From: Myxococcota bacterium
Lineage (GTDB): Bacteria > Myxococcota_A > UBA9160 > PR03
DNA length: 37,367 nucleotides
Assembly (NCBI GenBank): GCA_030066475.1
Contig: JASJBO010000106.1
Coordinates: 1 to 37,367 of the forward strand
Direction: 5' to 3'
Made by a program: the position numbers and the translations under genes. Shown here in pieces: positions 25,278 to 32,884 of this stretch. The first letter of the stretch is position 1, and each line of letters opens with the position of its first letter. The notes under the pieces are model-generated. The model made no database searches, was not told where the DNA came from, and was given only the letters and a program-made list of their open reading frames with translations.

Positions 25278-25964
25278 CTACTCCGCTCCGCCGAGCCGAT
25301 CCGTCCCGCCGAGAGCCGCGTCGCCGGTGACGGAGTCGAGCGGGCCCACGACCTCGCCGGACCGGATCGGCACGCAGGCGGGAGGAAACGCCGGCACGAT
25401 CTCGACGCCTGCGGCCTCGACCCGGTCGAGGAAGCGCTCGAGCTGCCGCATGGCCCCGGTGGGCACGTCGTGGAGCACGACCAGCGTCCAGTCCTGCCGC
25501 TCGACGTCGGCCATCGCGCGCTCGGGCCAGCCGGCGACGTCCTCCCAGTCGCGCGGCACGCTGTTCCAGAGCACCAGGCTGTAGCGGCCCTCGCACAGGA
25601 AGCGCACCGCCTCCCGGCTCAGCAGCCGCGGACCGATCACGCCGCCGCCGCCGTAGGGGCGGAACCAGCGCTCCGCGTCGGTGAGCTCGCCCAGCGCGTC
25701 CTGCGCGCGGCCGATCTCCGCCGCCGGCGCATTCGGGTCGCGCGTCGCCCCCAGCTCGATGCTGTGACTGTAGGTGTGGTTCCCGATGCGGTGTCCGGCG
25801 CGCTTGGCGCGCCGCACCAGCTCGCGGCGCGAGACGTCGCCGACGTCCTTCCCGCACACGAAGAACGCGGCCGGGACCTCGCGCTCGGCGAGCAGATCGA
25901 GCACCCGATCGGTCACGCCGGGGAACGGCCCGTTGTCGAAGCTGAGCGTCAGTCGCCGGCCCAC
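25278..25964 (-). CDS. Polysaccharide deacetylase-like (NodB homology) protein
   Basis: This 228-residue protein has the carbohydrate-esterase-4 NodB fold: motif 1 is SFDNGP, motif 2 is GNHTYSHS (zinc His pair), motif 3 is RPYGGGG and motif 5 contains VVLHD. The usual motif 1 is TFDDGP, in which the second Asp binds zinc; here it is Asn, so metal binding or activity may be altered. There is no signal peptide, which is odd for a wall or capsule deacetylase. A TTG at 25973 is possible, but a TACGCT -10-like hexamer (25973-25978) overlaps it, so the GTG at 25964 is preferred. Confidence 0.85.
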   Translation of the reverse strand: MGRRLTLSFDNGPFPGVTDRVLDLLAEREVPAAFFVCGKDVGDVSRRELVRRAKRAGHRIGNHTYSHSIELGATRDPNAPAAEIGRAQDALGELTDAERWFRPYGGGGVIGPRLLSREAVRFLCEGRYSLVLWNSVPRDWEDVAGWPERAMADVERQDWTLVVLHDVPTGAMRQLERFLDRVEAAGVEIVPAFPPACVPIRSGEVVGPLDSVTGDAALGGTDRLGGAE

Positions 25965-25975
25965 GAGCAGCAAGC

Positions 25976-26065
25976 GTAGCTGATGGACTTCGCTCGCCTA
26001 CGGCTCGCTGCGCGCGCCCTTTCGGGCGCTTGCAGGGGGCTCCTGCCGCGCAGACTCCGAGCCCA
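25976..26065 (+). repeat. Dispersed ~80 bp hairpin repeat, copy 1
   Basis: Consensus begins TAGCTGNTGGACTTCG and has the core hairpin CTGCGCGCGCCC-loop-GGGCGCTTGCAG. The loop here is TTTC. It lies between the divergent deacetylase and lipoprotein genes, next to both promoters. Confidence 0.8.
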
Positions 26066-26081
26066 GCCCCGATCGCGCCGC

Positions 26082-26087
26082 TAGCAT
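26082..26087 (+). promoter_or_regulatory. -10-like element (TAGCAT) for a leaderless lipoprotein mRNA
   Basis: TAGCAT ends seven bases before the ATG at 26095. An earlier in-frame ATG (26086) overlaps the hexamer, which argues against that start. Confidence 0.4.
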
Positions 26088-26094
26088 GGGGCGC

Positions 26095-26553
26095 ATGCCC
26101 CAGCGATCCCTCGCGTGCGCCGCGGCGCTGCTGCTCTGCGCTGGCTGTGCCGGCTCGACCTGGGGCCTCGAAGCGCCCGAGGTCTTCCTGATCGGGCTCG
26201 AGCCGCACGCGGCCGGCTCGCTCGAGCAGCGCTTCGAGATCCGGCTGCGCGTCCTGAACCCCAACGACCGCGCGCTCCACGTGAACGGCGTGGACTTCAC
26301 GCTCGAGGTGAACGGCGCCCGCCTGGCGCGCGGCGTGGGCAGCGAGGAGATCGAGATCCCGCGCCTGGGCGACGCGGTGCTGACCGTGATCGCCAGCACC
26401 ACCGTGTTCGACCTGCTGCGACAGGCTCTGCGCGCCGGCGAGCACGACGCGCTGCACTACGAGCTGCGCGGGCGCATCTTCCTCGCCGGCACGGTGCGGC
26501 GGCTGTCGTTCACCCGCTCGGGCGTGCTGGGCGCCGCGAGCGGCGCGCCCTGA
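26095..26553 (+). CDS. LEA14-like lipoprotein
   Basis: The 152-residue protein has a lipoprotein signal (hydrophobic run and lipobox LCAGC, Cys near residue 18). A single LEA type-2/WHy-like beta-sandwich domain follows: RLRVLNPNDRALHVNGVDFTLEVNGARLARGVG, then IEIPRLGDAVLTVIASTTV. Such proteins are anchored to the outer membrane and are linked to desiccation or envelope stress; the function here is unknown. The last 44 bases overlap, antisense, the remnant of a VOC gene. Confidence 0.85.
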   Translation: MPQRSLACAAALLLCAGCAGSTWGLEAPEVFLIGLEPHAAGSLEQRFEIRLRVLNPNDRALHVNGVDFTLEVNGARLARGVGSEEIEIPRLGDAVLTVIASTTVFDLLRQALRAGEHDALHYELRGRIFLAGTVRRLSFTRSGVLGAASGAP

Positions 26554-26701
26554 GGACCGCCTCGTTCTCGAGTGCGAGCCCCCGCGCGCCGGCGTCCCGC
26601 AGCTCCGAGCCGGAGAGCCCGAACACCTCCTCGTAGTACGACCGGACCGCGTCGAGCGAGCGCACGTAGAGCGTGACGTGGTCGATGGCCCGGAGCTTCA
26701 C
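26510..26701 (-). pseudogene. Remnant of a VOC (glyoxalase/dioxygenase fold) gene
   Basis: From the GTG at 26701 the frame reads KLRAIDHVTLYVRSLDAVR and YYEEVFGLSG, the first beta-alpha-beta unit of a VOC-superfamily protein. It then loses similarity after about 45 residues and ends in Arg-rich sequence antisense to the lipoprotein gene. A working VOC domain needs about 120 residues, so this is a truncated fragment. Confidence 0.6.
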
Positions 26702-26766
26702 GAGGACCAGCGCCACAGGCAGGCGCCCGAGAGGGGGACGAGCCCGGGCATCGCGCCGCTTGCGGC

Positions 26767-27183
26767 CTACTCGGCGTCGGGAGCGAAGTGGCTCCGGACG
26801 ACGCCCGTCGGGACACCCAGCCACGCCTCGGCCTCGTGCAGCTCCCGGAACACCCGCATCTCGATGGAGGACGTGTCGCGGAAGGCCTGGTACATCCGGG
26901 CCAGCCCGTAATCGACGTCCCGGCGCACGACCGTCGCCAGCTTGGTCCGCTCCCGGCCGAGCTCTCGCTTGCCCCAGACCTCGGCGATCCGACGCAGGCA
27001 GGAGGAAGAGGCCTCGCTGCTGGTCACCTCGCGCCAGTCGTCGAGCTGCAGCGAGCAGGTCCGCGCCCGGGCATCGGCGGCGAGCTGCGCGCTCACCTCC
27101 TCGAGCTCGTCGTCGCGGACCGCGCCGCTTCCCGCGACCAGGATCAGACCGAGGTCGCTGTCGATCTCGTAGCGGACGGGCAC
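26767..27183 (-). CDS. SpoIIAA-like domain protein
   Basis: The 138-residue cytoplasmic protein resembles the SpoIIAA-like/STAS-fold family (MPVRYEIDSDLGLILVAGSGAV, then LQLDDWREV and MRVFRELHEAEAWLGVP at the end). Members are small proteins of unknown function found near metabolic and stress genes. The GTG lies six bases after a TACAGT -10-like hexamer (27190-27195), implying a leaderless mRNA. It is followed by the VOC remnant, and two tandem repeat copies lie just upstream. Confidence 0.7.
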   Translation of the reverse strand: MPVRYEIDSDLGLILVAGSGAVRDDELEEVSAQLAADARARTCSLQLDDWREVTSSEASSSCLRRIAEVWGKRELGRERTKLATVVRRDVDYGLARMYQAFRDTSSIEMRVFRELHEAEAWLGVPTGVVRSHFAPDAE

Positions 27184-27189
27184 GGCAAG

Positions 27190-27195
27190 ACTGTA
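27190..27195 (-). promoter_or_regulatory. -10-like element (TACAGT) for a leaderless mRNA
   Basis: TACAGT on the minus strand ends six bases before the GTG at 27183. Confidence 0.5.
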
Positions 27196-27215
27196 CCACG
27201 CCAGGCCGGGCGGAC

Positions 27216-27296
27216 TAGCTGGTGGACTTCGCTCGCCTGCGGCTCACTGCGCGCGCCCTCCGGGCGCTTGCAGGGGGCTTCTGCCGCGCAGACTTC
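27216..27296 (+). repeat. Dispersed hairpin repeat, copy 2
   Basis: 81 bp copy in direct tandem with copy 3. The hairpin loop is TCC. Confidence 0.85.
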
Positions 27297-27380
27297 AGCT
27301 GGAGGACTTCGTTCGGCTTCGCCTCACTGCGCGCGCCCTCCGGGCGCTTGCAGTGGGCTTCCTGCCGCGCAGGCTCCTAG
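27297..27380 (+). repeat. Dispersed hairpin repeat, copy 3
   Basis: 84 bp copy whose right end (GGCTCCTAG) contains the stop codon of the minus-strand acyl-CoA dehydrogenase gene. The loop is TCC. Confidence 0.85.
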
Positions 27381-28603
27381 CTCAGCAGGTCCTTCGCGAT
27401 CGCACCGATCTGGATCTCGTCGGTGCCGGCGTAGATCTGGAGCACCTTGGCGTCGCGCGCGAGCTGCTCCACCTGGTACTCCGACATGTAGCCGTTGCCG
27501 CCGTGCACCTGCACCGCCTCGAGCGCCACCTCGGTGGCGGCGCGCGCCGAGTAGAGCTTCATCGCGGACGCCTCCGCGAAGCTCATGCTGCGGCCCTGCT
27601 CGGCCAGCTCGACCGTGCGGAACACCAGGTTCTGCACGTTCATGCGGGCCACCTCCATGCGCGCGAGCTTCTCCTGGATCAGCTGGAACTCGCCGATCGG
27701 GCGGCCGAACTGCACCCGCTCGCGGGCGTATGCGATCGACAGCTCGAGGCAGCGCTCGATGATGCCCAGCGCCATCGCGGCGACGCCCGAGCGCTCCATC
27801 TGGAAGGTGGCCTTGGCGCCGGCGCGGCCGCCCGCTCCCGCCTTCTGCTCGCTCTCGCCGAGCAGGCGGTCGCGGCCGACGCGCACGTCCTGCAGGAAGA
27901 GCTCGCCGGTGGGCGACGAGTGCAGCCCCATCTTCCGCATCGGCTTCGTCTGGGTCAGGCCCGGCGTGCCCTTGTCGAGGACGAAGTGCAGGAGCTTGCG
28001 GTCGCGCGGGTCGACTCCATCCTCTTCGAGCTTGCAGATGAACACGATGGTGTCGGCGAAGGGCCCGTTGGTGATGAAGGTCTTGTTGCCGTTCAGCACG
28101 TACTCGTCACCGTCGCGGCGCGCGGTGGACTTCATGCCGCCGAAGGCATCCGAGCCCGAGCCCGGCTCGGTGATCGCCCAGGCGCCGACCTTGTCGAGCG
28201 TGAGCAGATCGAGCGCCCAGCGCTCCTTCTGGGCCGTGGTCCCCTTGGACAGGATCGAGGCGGCCGTGAGGCCCATCGACACGCCCATCGCGGTGACCAT
28301 GCCGGGGCAGTAGCGACACAGCTCGATGATCGGGATCAGCTGCATGGCGGCGGCGTCGCCGCGGCCGCCGCCCTCTCCGGCCTCGCGGGCGCCGCCCCCG
28401 CCGTTCCGATCGCGCGCGATCTGCTTCTCGAAGCGGGTCCGCGCCATCTCGTCCATGCCGAACGTGCGGATCAGCTTGCGCAGGACTTCGTAGGGCGGGG
28501 TGTCGCCGTGCTCCAGCTCCTCGACCTGGGGCACGATCTCGGACTCGACGAAGCGACGCACGGCGTCGCGGATCATCTGGTGCTGCTCGCTCCACTCGAT
28601 CAC
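27377..28603 (-). CDS. Acyl-CoA dehydrogenase
   Basis: The 408-residue flavoprotein oxidises an acyl-CoA to its 2-enoyl-CoA. Visible family motifs are GAWAITEPGSGSDAFGGMKSTA, FITNGPFAD and the C-terminal QVHGGNGYMSEYQVEQLARDAK. The usual catalytic Glu of YEGT is Ala in IYAGTDEIQ, but FQMERSGVAAMALG carries a Glu where isovaleryl-CoA and long-chain acyl-CoA dehydrogenases keep theirs; a branched- or long-chain substrate is likely. A Gly/Glu-rich insert (about residues 68-86) is unusual. The GTG start has GGAGG upstream. An enoyl-CoA hydratase gene lies just upstream on the same strand, suggesting two successive beta-oxidation steps. Confidence 0.93.
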   Translation of the reverse strand: MIEWSEQHQMIRDAVRRFVESEIVPQVEELEHGDTPPYEVLRKLIRTFGMDEMARTRFEKQIARDRNGGGGAREAGEGGGRGDAAAMQLIPIIELCRYCPGMVTAMGVSMGLTAASILSKGTTAQKERWALDLLTLDKVGAWAITEPGSGSDAFGGMKSTARRDGDEYVLNGNKTFITNGPFADTIVFICKLEEDGVDPRDRKLLHFVLDKGTPGLTQTKPMRKMGLHSSPTGELFLQDVRVGRDRLLGESEQKAGAGGRAGAKATFQMERSGVAAMALGIIERCLELSIAYARERVQFGRPIGEFQLIQEKLARMEVARMNVQNLVFRTVELAEQGRSMSFAEASAMKLYSARAATEVALEAVQVHGGNGYMSEYQVEQLARDAKVLQIYAGTDEIQIGAIAKDLLS

Positions 28604-28669
28604 GGGCGGTCCTCCGGCTCGGAACCGCGGGAGTGTGAAGCTTCGCTGGGGCGCCCGCCAGCGGGCCGG

Positions 28670-29443
28670 TCAGCGCCCCTTCCAGGCGGGCTTGCGCTTC
28701 TCGGCGAACGCCCGCGGCCCCTCGACGTAGTCCTCGCTCTTGACCAGGGTGCGGATGGCGTCGTAGGAGGCAGCGTTGGCCGCCTCGAGCGAGGCGTGCG
28801 ACAGGCCCTGCTCGGCCACTGCCTTGCTGGTGCGCACCGCCACCGGCGAGCACTCGAGGATCGCCTCGGCCCAGCGGCGCGCCGCCGGCAGCACCTGGTC
28901 GGGCGCCACCACCTCGTTCACGAAGCCGAGCTGCAGGCCTTCCCGTGCATCCACGCGGCGTCCAGTGAGGATCATCCCCATCGCCCGCTTCAGGCCGATC
29001 TGGCGCGGCAGCCGGTGCAGCCCGCCGGCGAGCGCCGCCAGCCCCACGCGCGGCTCGGGCAGCGCGAACACCGCCTTCTCCGAGGCGACGATGAGGTCGC
29101 AGGCCAGCGCGATCTCGAAGCCACCGCCCATGGCGAGCCCGTTCACCGCGGCGATGATCGGCTTCGGGTTGTCGAAGCGGTGGGTGAGGCCGCCGAAGCC
29201 GCCGGCCGGCCACTCCATCTTGCCGCCGCCGGCCTGGTACTTGAGGTCGTTGCCCGCGCTGAAGGCGCGCTCGCCGGCGCCCGTCACGATCCCCACCCAC
29301 AGCTCGGGATCGGCGACGAACTCGTCGATCAGCCCGTTCAGCTCGAAGCAGGCCGGCGGGTGGATCGCGTTCATCACCTCGGGGCGGTCGATCGTGATCG
29401 TGAACAGGTGGCCGTCGCGCTCGGCCTGGCAGAACTCGGGCAT
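28670..29443 (-). CDS. Enoyl-CoA hydratase/isomerase family protein
   Basis: This 257-residue crotonase has both catalytic Glu positions of classical enoyl-CoA hydratase: MGGGFEIALACD and ALPEPRVGLAAL. The oxyanion and CoA-binding segment AGERAFSAGNDLKY is also present. It should hydrate 2-enoyl-CoA to 3-hydroxyacyl-CoA, directly after the acyl-CoA dehydrogenase encoded next to it. The ATG is preceded by GGAGGA, and a TACGCT hexamer lies about 30 bases upstream. Unlike the crotonase at 4999-5826, its active site looks intact. Confidence 0.92.
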   Translation of the reverse strand: MPEFCQAERDGHLFTITIDRPEVMNAIHPPACFELNGLIDEFVADPELWVGIVTGAGERAFSAGNDLKYQAGGGKMEWPAGGFGGLTHRFDNPKPIIAAVNGLAMGGGFEIALACDLIVASEKAVFALPEPRVGLAALAGGLHRLPRQIGLKRAMGMILTGRRVDAREGLQLGFVNEVVAPDQVLPAARRWAEAILECSPVAVRTSKAVAEQGLSHASLEAANAASYDAIRTLVKSEDYVEGPRAFAEKRKPAWKGR

Positions 29444-29469
29444 CGGGGTCGTCCTCCGGGTGGGGGGTG

Positions 29470-30522
29470 TCAGCGTAGCGCCGTGTCGAGGGCGCGCTCC
29501 ACGAGGGCAGCGCCGATCCACGATCCGAAGCCGAAGGCCAGGTACAGGCCGAGCCGCAGCAGCGTGGTCGCGTCGATCGGCCACTCGCGAGCCGCGGCGA
29601 TCCGCGTCTCGTAGGCGACGAGGTCCGCCAGGCGCCCGCCCGTGAGCTCGCCCGCGTGCTTCTCCAGCACCTGCTCGCGCGCCTCCGCGATCGCGGCGCG
29701 CAGGCGGGCCAGCTCGGCGTTCTTCTGCCGACGGATCTGGCGGTGGGCCCCGAGCAGCGGCAGCACGAAGGCCGTCAGCGCGAACGCACCCAGCAGCCCG
29801 AGCGCCAGCGGCATCCCCTGCCCGGCCCAGCCCTCGCCGACGTAGGTGAGCGACAGGAACGCCGTCAGCAGCATCCAGAGCAGCACGTTGCGCAGCGCGC
29901 GGTTGCCGATCGGGGCGAGGGGCGCGCGGTCGAGCAGGTCGACCGTGGCCAGGTGGTCCCCGAGCCGCGAGAAGGCGCGGCCCAGCGTGATCTCGAGCGC
30001 GATCGCACGCGACACGACCCACCAGTTCACGAAGTTGCGCCCCGCCAGCCAGAGCATCGACGGATGGCTCCAGCCCATCTCTGGCAGGTTCTCGCCGAGG
30101 AGTGCGCGGTCCTGCTGGATCACCCAGATCGTCCCGATCCCGCCGAACAGCCCCACCGCCCACAGCAGGCCCGGCCGATAGGTGGTGATCATCTCGCGCA
30201 GGGCGGCGCGCTGCGCCGCGTCGCCGCGCAGCACGGGGGCGAGCGCCTCGAAGTCTCGCAGCGCGCCGCGCACGGAGTGGGCCTGGATCGCGAGGGTGAA
30301 GCCGATGAAGAGGTCCTGGATCAGCTCGGCGGCCCAGGCGCCCTCGAAGGGGACGTCCTTCAGCCGGCCGGGGCCGTTGCCCAGCACGGTCGTCCAGACC
30401 AGGTACACGGCGAAGACGGCGAGTGCGATGCCGATGCCCACCACGCCCGCCGGCAGCGGCACGCGGTCGAACAGGCGCAGCGCCCACGGCGTCCAGGGGT
30501 GCAGCTCGATGCGCTCGCGCAC
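29470..30522 (-). CDS. Polytopic membrane protein of unknown function
   Basis: The 350-residue protein has about five or six hydrophobic segments (for example VVGIGIALAVFAVYLVW, LLWAVGLFGGIGTIWVI and LALGLLGAFALTAFVLPLL). A long charged helix follows (RRQKNAELARLRAAIAEAREQVLEK, about residues 258-290, probably a cytoplasmic coiled coil), and a last hydrophobic segment lies near the C-terminus. I do not recognise the family. The GTG start lies seven bases after a TACCGT -10-like hexamer on the minus strand (30530-30535). It is flanked by the hydratase and an SGNH hydrolase gene; a role in transport or signalling cannot be deduced. Confidence 0.7.
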   Translation of the reverse strand: MRERIELHPWTPWALRLFDRVPLPAGVVGIGIALAVFAVYLVWTTVLGNGPGRLKDVPFEGAWAAELIQDLFIGFTLAIQAHSVRGALRDFEALAPVLRGDAAQRAALREMITTYRPGLLWAVGLFGGIGTIWVIQQDRALLGENLPEMGWSHPSMLWLAGRNFVNWWVVSRAIALEITLGRAFSRLGDHLATVDLLDRAPLAPIGNRALRNVLLWMLLTAFLSLTYVGEGWAGQGMPLALGLLGAFALTAFVLPLLGAHRQIRRQKNAELARLRAAIAEAREQVLEKHAGELTGGRLADLVAYETRIAAAREWPIDATTLLRLGLYLAFGFGSWIGAALVERALDTALR

Positions 30523-30548
30523 GCGCGAGACGGTACCACGGCCCCCGC

Positions 30549-31547
30549 TCAGCGGAGCAGACCCGCCTCGGCCAGGAAGCGTGCCAGCAGCTCGACGAAG
30601 TCGTCGGTGCCGGGCTCGGAGAGATGGCAGACGTCGCCGAACCGGTGCAGGTCGCGGCCGAGCTCGCGCTCCGCGTCGAGCAGCAGCACGTCGCGCGCCG
30701 CTGCCACCTCGTGGACGGCCAGGTTGTGGCGGGCGATCCCCTCGCGCACCCACGTCACCGGTCCCCACACCTCCACCGCGCAGCGGTCGTAGCGCTCGGG
30801 GTTGTTGTAGCCGAGCCGGCCGGCCTGGAAGGCGTCGTAGCTGTAGCCGCGCGGGATCGACCACGCGAAGGTCGCCAGGACGGGAGTACCGCCGTCGTCG
30901 CGCACGGCATCCACCAGCCACTCGAGGTTGTGCCGAAACACGGCCGCGCTCGCGAACCCCGCAGCGAGCGCGACGCGCTCCGGCTTGCGGTACAGCAGAC
31001 GCTCGTGCACCAGCCGTGCGATCACGCTGCGATCGAGCAGCGGGCCGCGCCGGTACCAGCTCCCCAGGTGCGCGTAGTCGACCCGAAAGTCCTCCGGCGC
31101 GACGTGGTTGGCGAACAGGTCGTTGATGCCGTGGTAGACCAGCACGACGTCGAACTCGTGGTGCCGCAGATAGCGATACTTGTGGACGCTGCTCCAGCTG
31201 GTGTGGGCGCGCAGCGCCGCGCCCAGCACGCTCACCGGCCGCTCGGCCTCGGCGTCGAGGCGCGCGGCCAGGCGTTCGGTCATGCGGCGGTTGAACAGCG
31301 AGGAGCCGCCCAGGGTGAGCACGCGGATCGCGCCTTCGGGCGCCGCGTCGGGCAGCGCACCGGTCAGGCCGATCGCGTTGATGGGCACGTCGGCCACCTG
31401 CTCGTCGGAGGCCACGAAGCCGAGCAGGTAGCTCTCGCGCGGCAGCCCCAGCGCGGCCGGCAGCACCCACCACTCGGCCGCCGCGACGAGCCCGATCACG
31501 ACCGCGGAGACCGCCAGCACCGCGGCCAGACGCGCCCGCCCTCTCAT
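30549..31547 (-). CDS. SGNH/GDSL-type hydrolase, membrane-anchored
   Basis: The 332-residue protein starts with one membrane segment (about residues 7-24). An SGNH hydrolase domain follows: block I LTLGGSSLF (nucleophilic Ser), block III VYHGINDLF and block V DVCHLSEPGTDDF with the Asp-x-x-His pair. It faces the periplasm and probably removes acyl groups from a glycan or lipid. The ATG lies six bases after TATCGT (31554-31559 on the minus strand), so the mRNA is probably leaderless. Just upstream is repeat copy 4. Confidence 0.88.
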   Translation of the reverse strand: MRGRARLAAVLAVSAVVIGLVAAAEWWVLPAALGLPRESYLLGFVASDEQVADVPINAIGLTGALPDAAPEGAIRVLTLGGSSLFNRRMTERLAARLDAEAERPVSVLGAALRAHTSWSSVHKYRYLRHHEFDVVLVYHGINDLFANHVAPEDFRVDYAHLGSWYRRGPLLDRSVIARLVHERLLYRKPERVALAAGFASAAVFRHNLEWLVDAVRDDGGTPVLATFAWSIPRGYSYDAFQAGRLGYNNPERYDRCAVEVWGPVTWVREGIARHNLAVHEVAAARDVLLLDAERELGRDLHRFGDVCHLSEPGTDDFVELLARFLAEAGLLR

Positions 31548-31553
31548 GGCGAA

Positions 31554-31559
31554 ACGATA
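31554..31559 (-). promoter_or_regulatory. -10-like element (TATCGT) for a leaderless mRNA
   Basis: TATCGT on the minus strand ends six bases before the SGNH hydrolase ATG at 31547. Confidence 0.45.
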
Positions 31560-31562
31560 CGC

Positions 31563-31646
31563 TAGGAGCCGTTGCGGCAGAAGCCCCTTGCAAGCGCCCG
31601 CAGGGCGCGCGCAGTGAGGCGGAGCCGAACGAAGTCCAACAGCTAG
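31563..31646 (-). repeat. Dispersed hairpin repeat, copy 4
   Basis: Inverted copy (84 bp) between the lipoprotein stop codon and the SGNH promoter. The loop is TGC. Its left edge TAGCTG lies four bases after the lipoprotein TAG. Confidence 0.82.
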
Positions 31647-31649
31647 CAG

Positions 31650-32225
31650 CTAGAAGACGGACTTGCGGGCCAGACCCGCCGCGCGCCCGGTGAGGTCGAT
31701 GAAGGTCTTGAAGCCCTCGGAGTCGATCAGCGCGCCCTCGCCGTGCATCGTCGAATACACGATGTAGTCGTCGAGACCCGGGTCCCAGACGCCGATCGCC
31801 ATGGCGAGCTGGCAGCGCGGCACCAGGATCATCTCCTGCATGCCCTCGCAGATCGGCCCGTAGACGTAGACCGGCCGCTCGGCGCCGTCGATCAGGTAGC
31901 GCTCGGCCAGCCGCTCGAGCACCCGCTTGGTCTTGGCCTCGGCGATGGCCAGCATGCGCAGCCCGCCGCTCGCGCAGACGGGGCCCGTGGCGCCGGCGTC
32001 GTGACAGATCGAGAGGTAGACGCGCAGCCGGTCCTTGGTGTCCATCCGCGCCTCGACCAGGCGGCCCACCGTGATCGGGTAGTCGTAGGAGAGGTCCTCC
32101 AGGGCCTCGGGCCCGGTCCCCAGGTCGGTGGCGCAGCCGGTCGCAGCGAGCAGGGCCGTCGCGAGCAGTCGAATGGAGGCCTTCGAGATCGGGTGTTTCG
32201 TGCGCAGCGGCTGGATCGTCGTCAT
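31650..32225 (-). CDS. Lipoprotein of unknown function
   Basis: The 191-residue protein has a lipoprotein signal with lipobox LAATGC (Cys near residue 31). A globular domain follows with several Cys (LSICHDAGATGPVCASGG, YGPICEGMQEMILVPRC), suggesting disulfides outside the cytoplasm. It has no family I recognise. The ATG at 32225 has GGGAGA upstream. The TAG stop is four bases from repeat copy 4. Confidence 0.72.
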   Translation of the reverse strand: MTTIQPLRTKHPISKASIRLLATALLAATGCATDLGTGPEALEDLSYDYPITVGRLVEARMDTKDRLRVYLSICHDAGATGPVCASGGLRMLAIAEAKTKRVLERLAERYLIDGAERPVYVYGPICEGMQEMILVPRCQLAMAIGVWDPGLDDYIVYSTMHGEGALIDSEGFKTFIDLTGRAAGLARKSVF

Positions 32226-32518
32226 GTCAGCGTCTCCCGCACCCTCCGGGTATCGACGCGGATCGAAGTCCTCCGGCGACTCCGATACCGCCCACGTCCC
32301 GCATGGTCGTGAGTGCCACGCAGGCGTCCGATGGGTCACGCGAATGTGTAGCGCCGCGCTGCGTCGACGCACCGCGCAAGCGGGCCGAGACGGTCGTGTG
32401 CCGCGCACCTGGAGGGGCGAGCCGCCGGCGAGCTGCTGGCTGCAGCGCACCGGCAGCTGCGATCGCGGAGCGTCTCCGCTGCGGGCTTCCTGCGTCGGGC
32501 CGAGCCGGGGTTGCCGGG
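32226..32518. other. Intergenic spacer, nothing clear
   Basis: This 293 bp of GC-rich sequence lies between two minus-strand genes. No convincing gene, RNA fold or promoter was found. It must hold the promoter of the lipoprotein gene, and perhaps a terminator of the operon to the right. Confidence 0.3.
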
Positions 32519-32875
32519 CTACCCGTCCGAGTCGCTGGACAGGAAGACCTCGTGCACCGCGAGCTGGCTCGGGCCCGAGAACATCTCGGCCGGCGGTCGG
32601 TTCGCGTGCGCCTCGCGGAACGACTCGCTCCGGGTCCAGGCCTCGAAGTCCTCGAAGCTCCGCCACCAGGTCTTCACCTCGTAGCAGCCGGGCGAGTCGG
32701 GATCGGGCACGAAGCCGCCGGCCTGATGATCGAAGCGCACGGGCCGCGGCCGGTGCACCTCGTTGCGGACGAAGCCGGGCGACTGGTCCACCAGGTGGGC
32801 GCGCTTGCGGAAGCGCTCCTCGAACTTCTCCTCCCAGCCGGGAGCCACGGGGATGCGGTTGGTGACGACGATCAT
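32519..32875 (-). CDS. Antibiotic biosynthesis monooxygenase (ABM)/IsdG-like protein
   Basis: The 118-residue ferredoxin-like-fold protein has an Asn at residue 6 (VVTNRI), a Trp in YEVKTWW and a His in FREAHANR. These match the Asn-Trp-His pattern of IsdG/IsdI/HmoB heme-degrading monooxygenases. Heme breakdown is therefore possible; many ABM proteins of this type instead oxidise small aromatic metabolites. It is the last gene of a tightly packed five-gene run (9 bp after the membrane protein gene). Confidence 0.82.
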   Translation of the reverse strand: MIVVTNRIPVAPGWEEKFEERFRKRAHLVDQSPGFVRNEVHRPRPVRFDHQAGGFVPDPDSPGCYEVKTWWRSFEDFEAWTRSESFREAHANRPPAEMFSGPSQLAVHEVFLSSDSDG

Positions 32876-32884
32876 GGCGGGAGG

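Noticed and set aside
32226..32518. Hidden tRNA or structured RNA
   Set aside because: No T-loop-like GGTTCGANNCC or cloverleaf arms could be found by eye.
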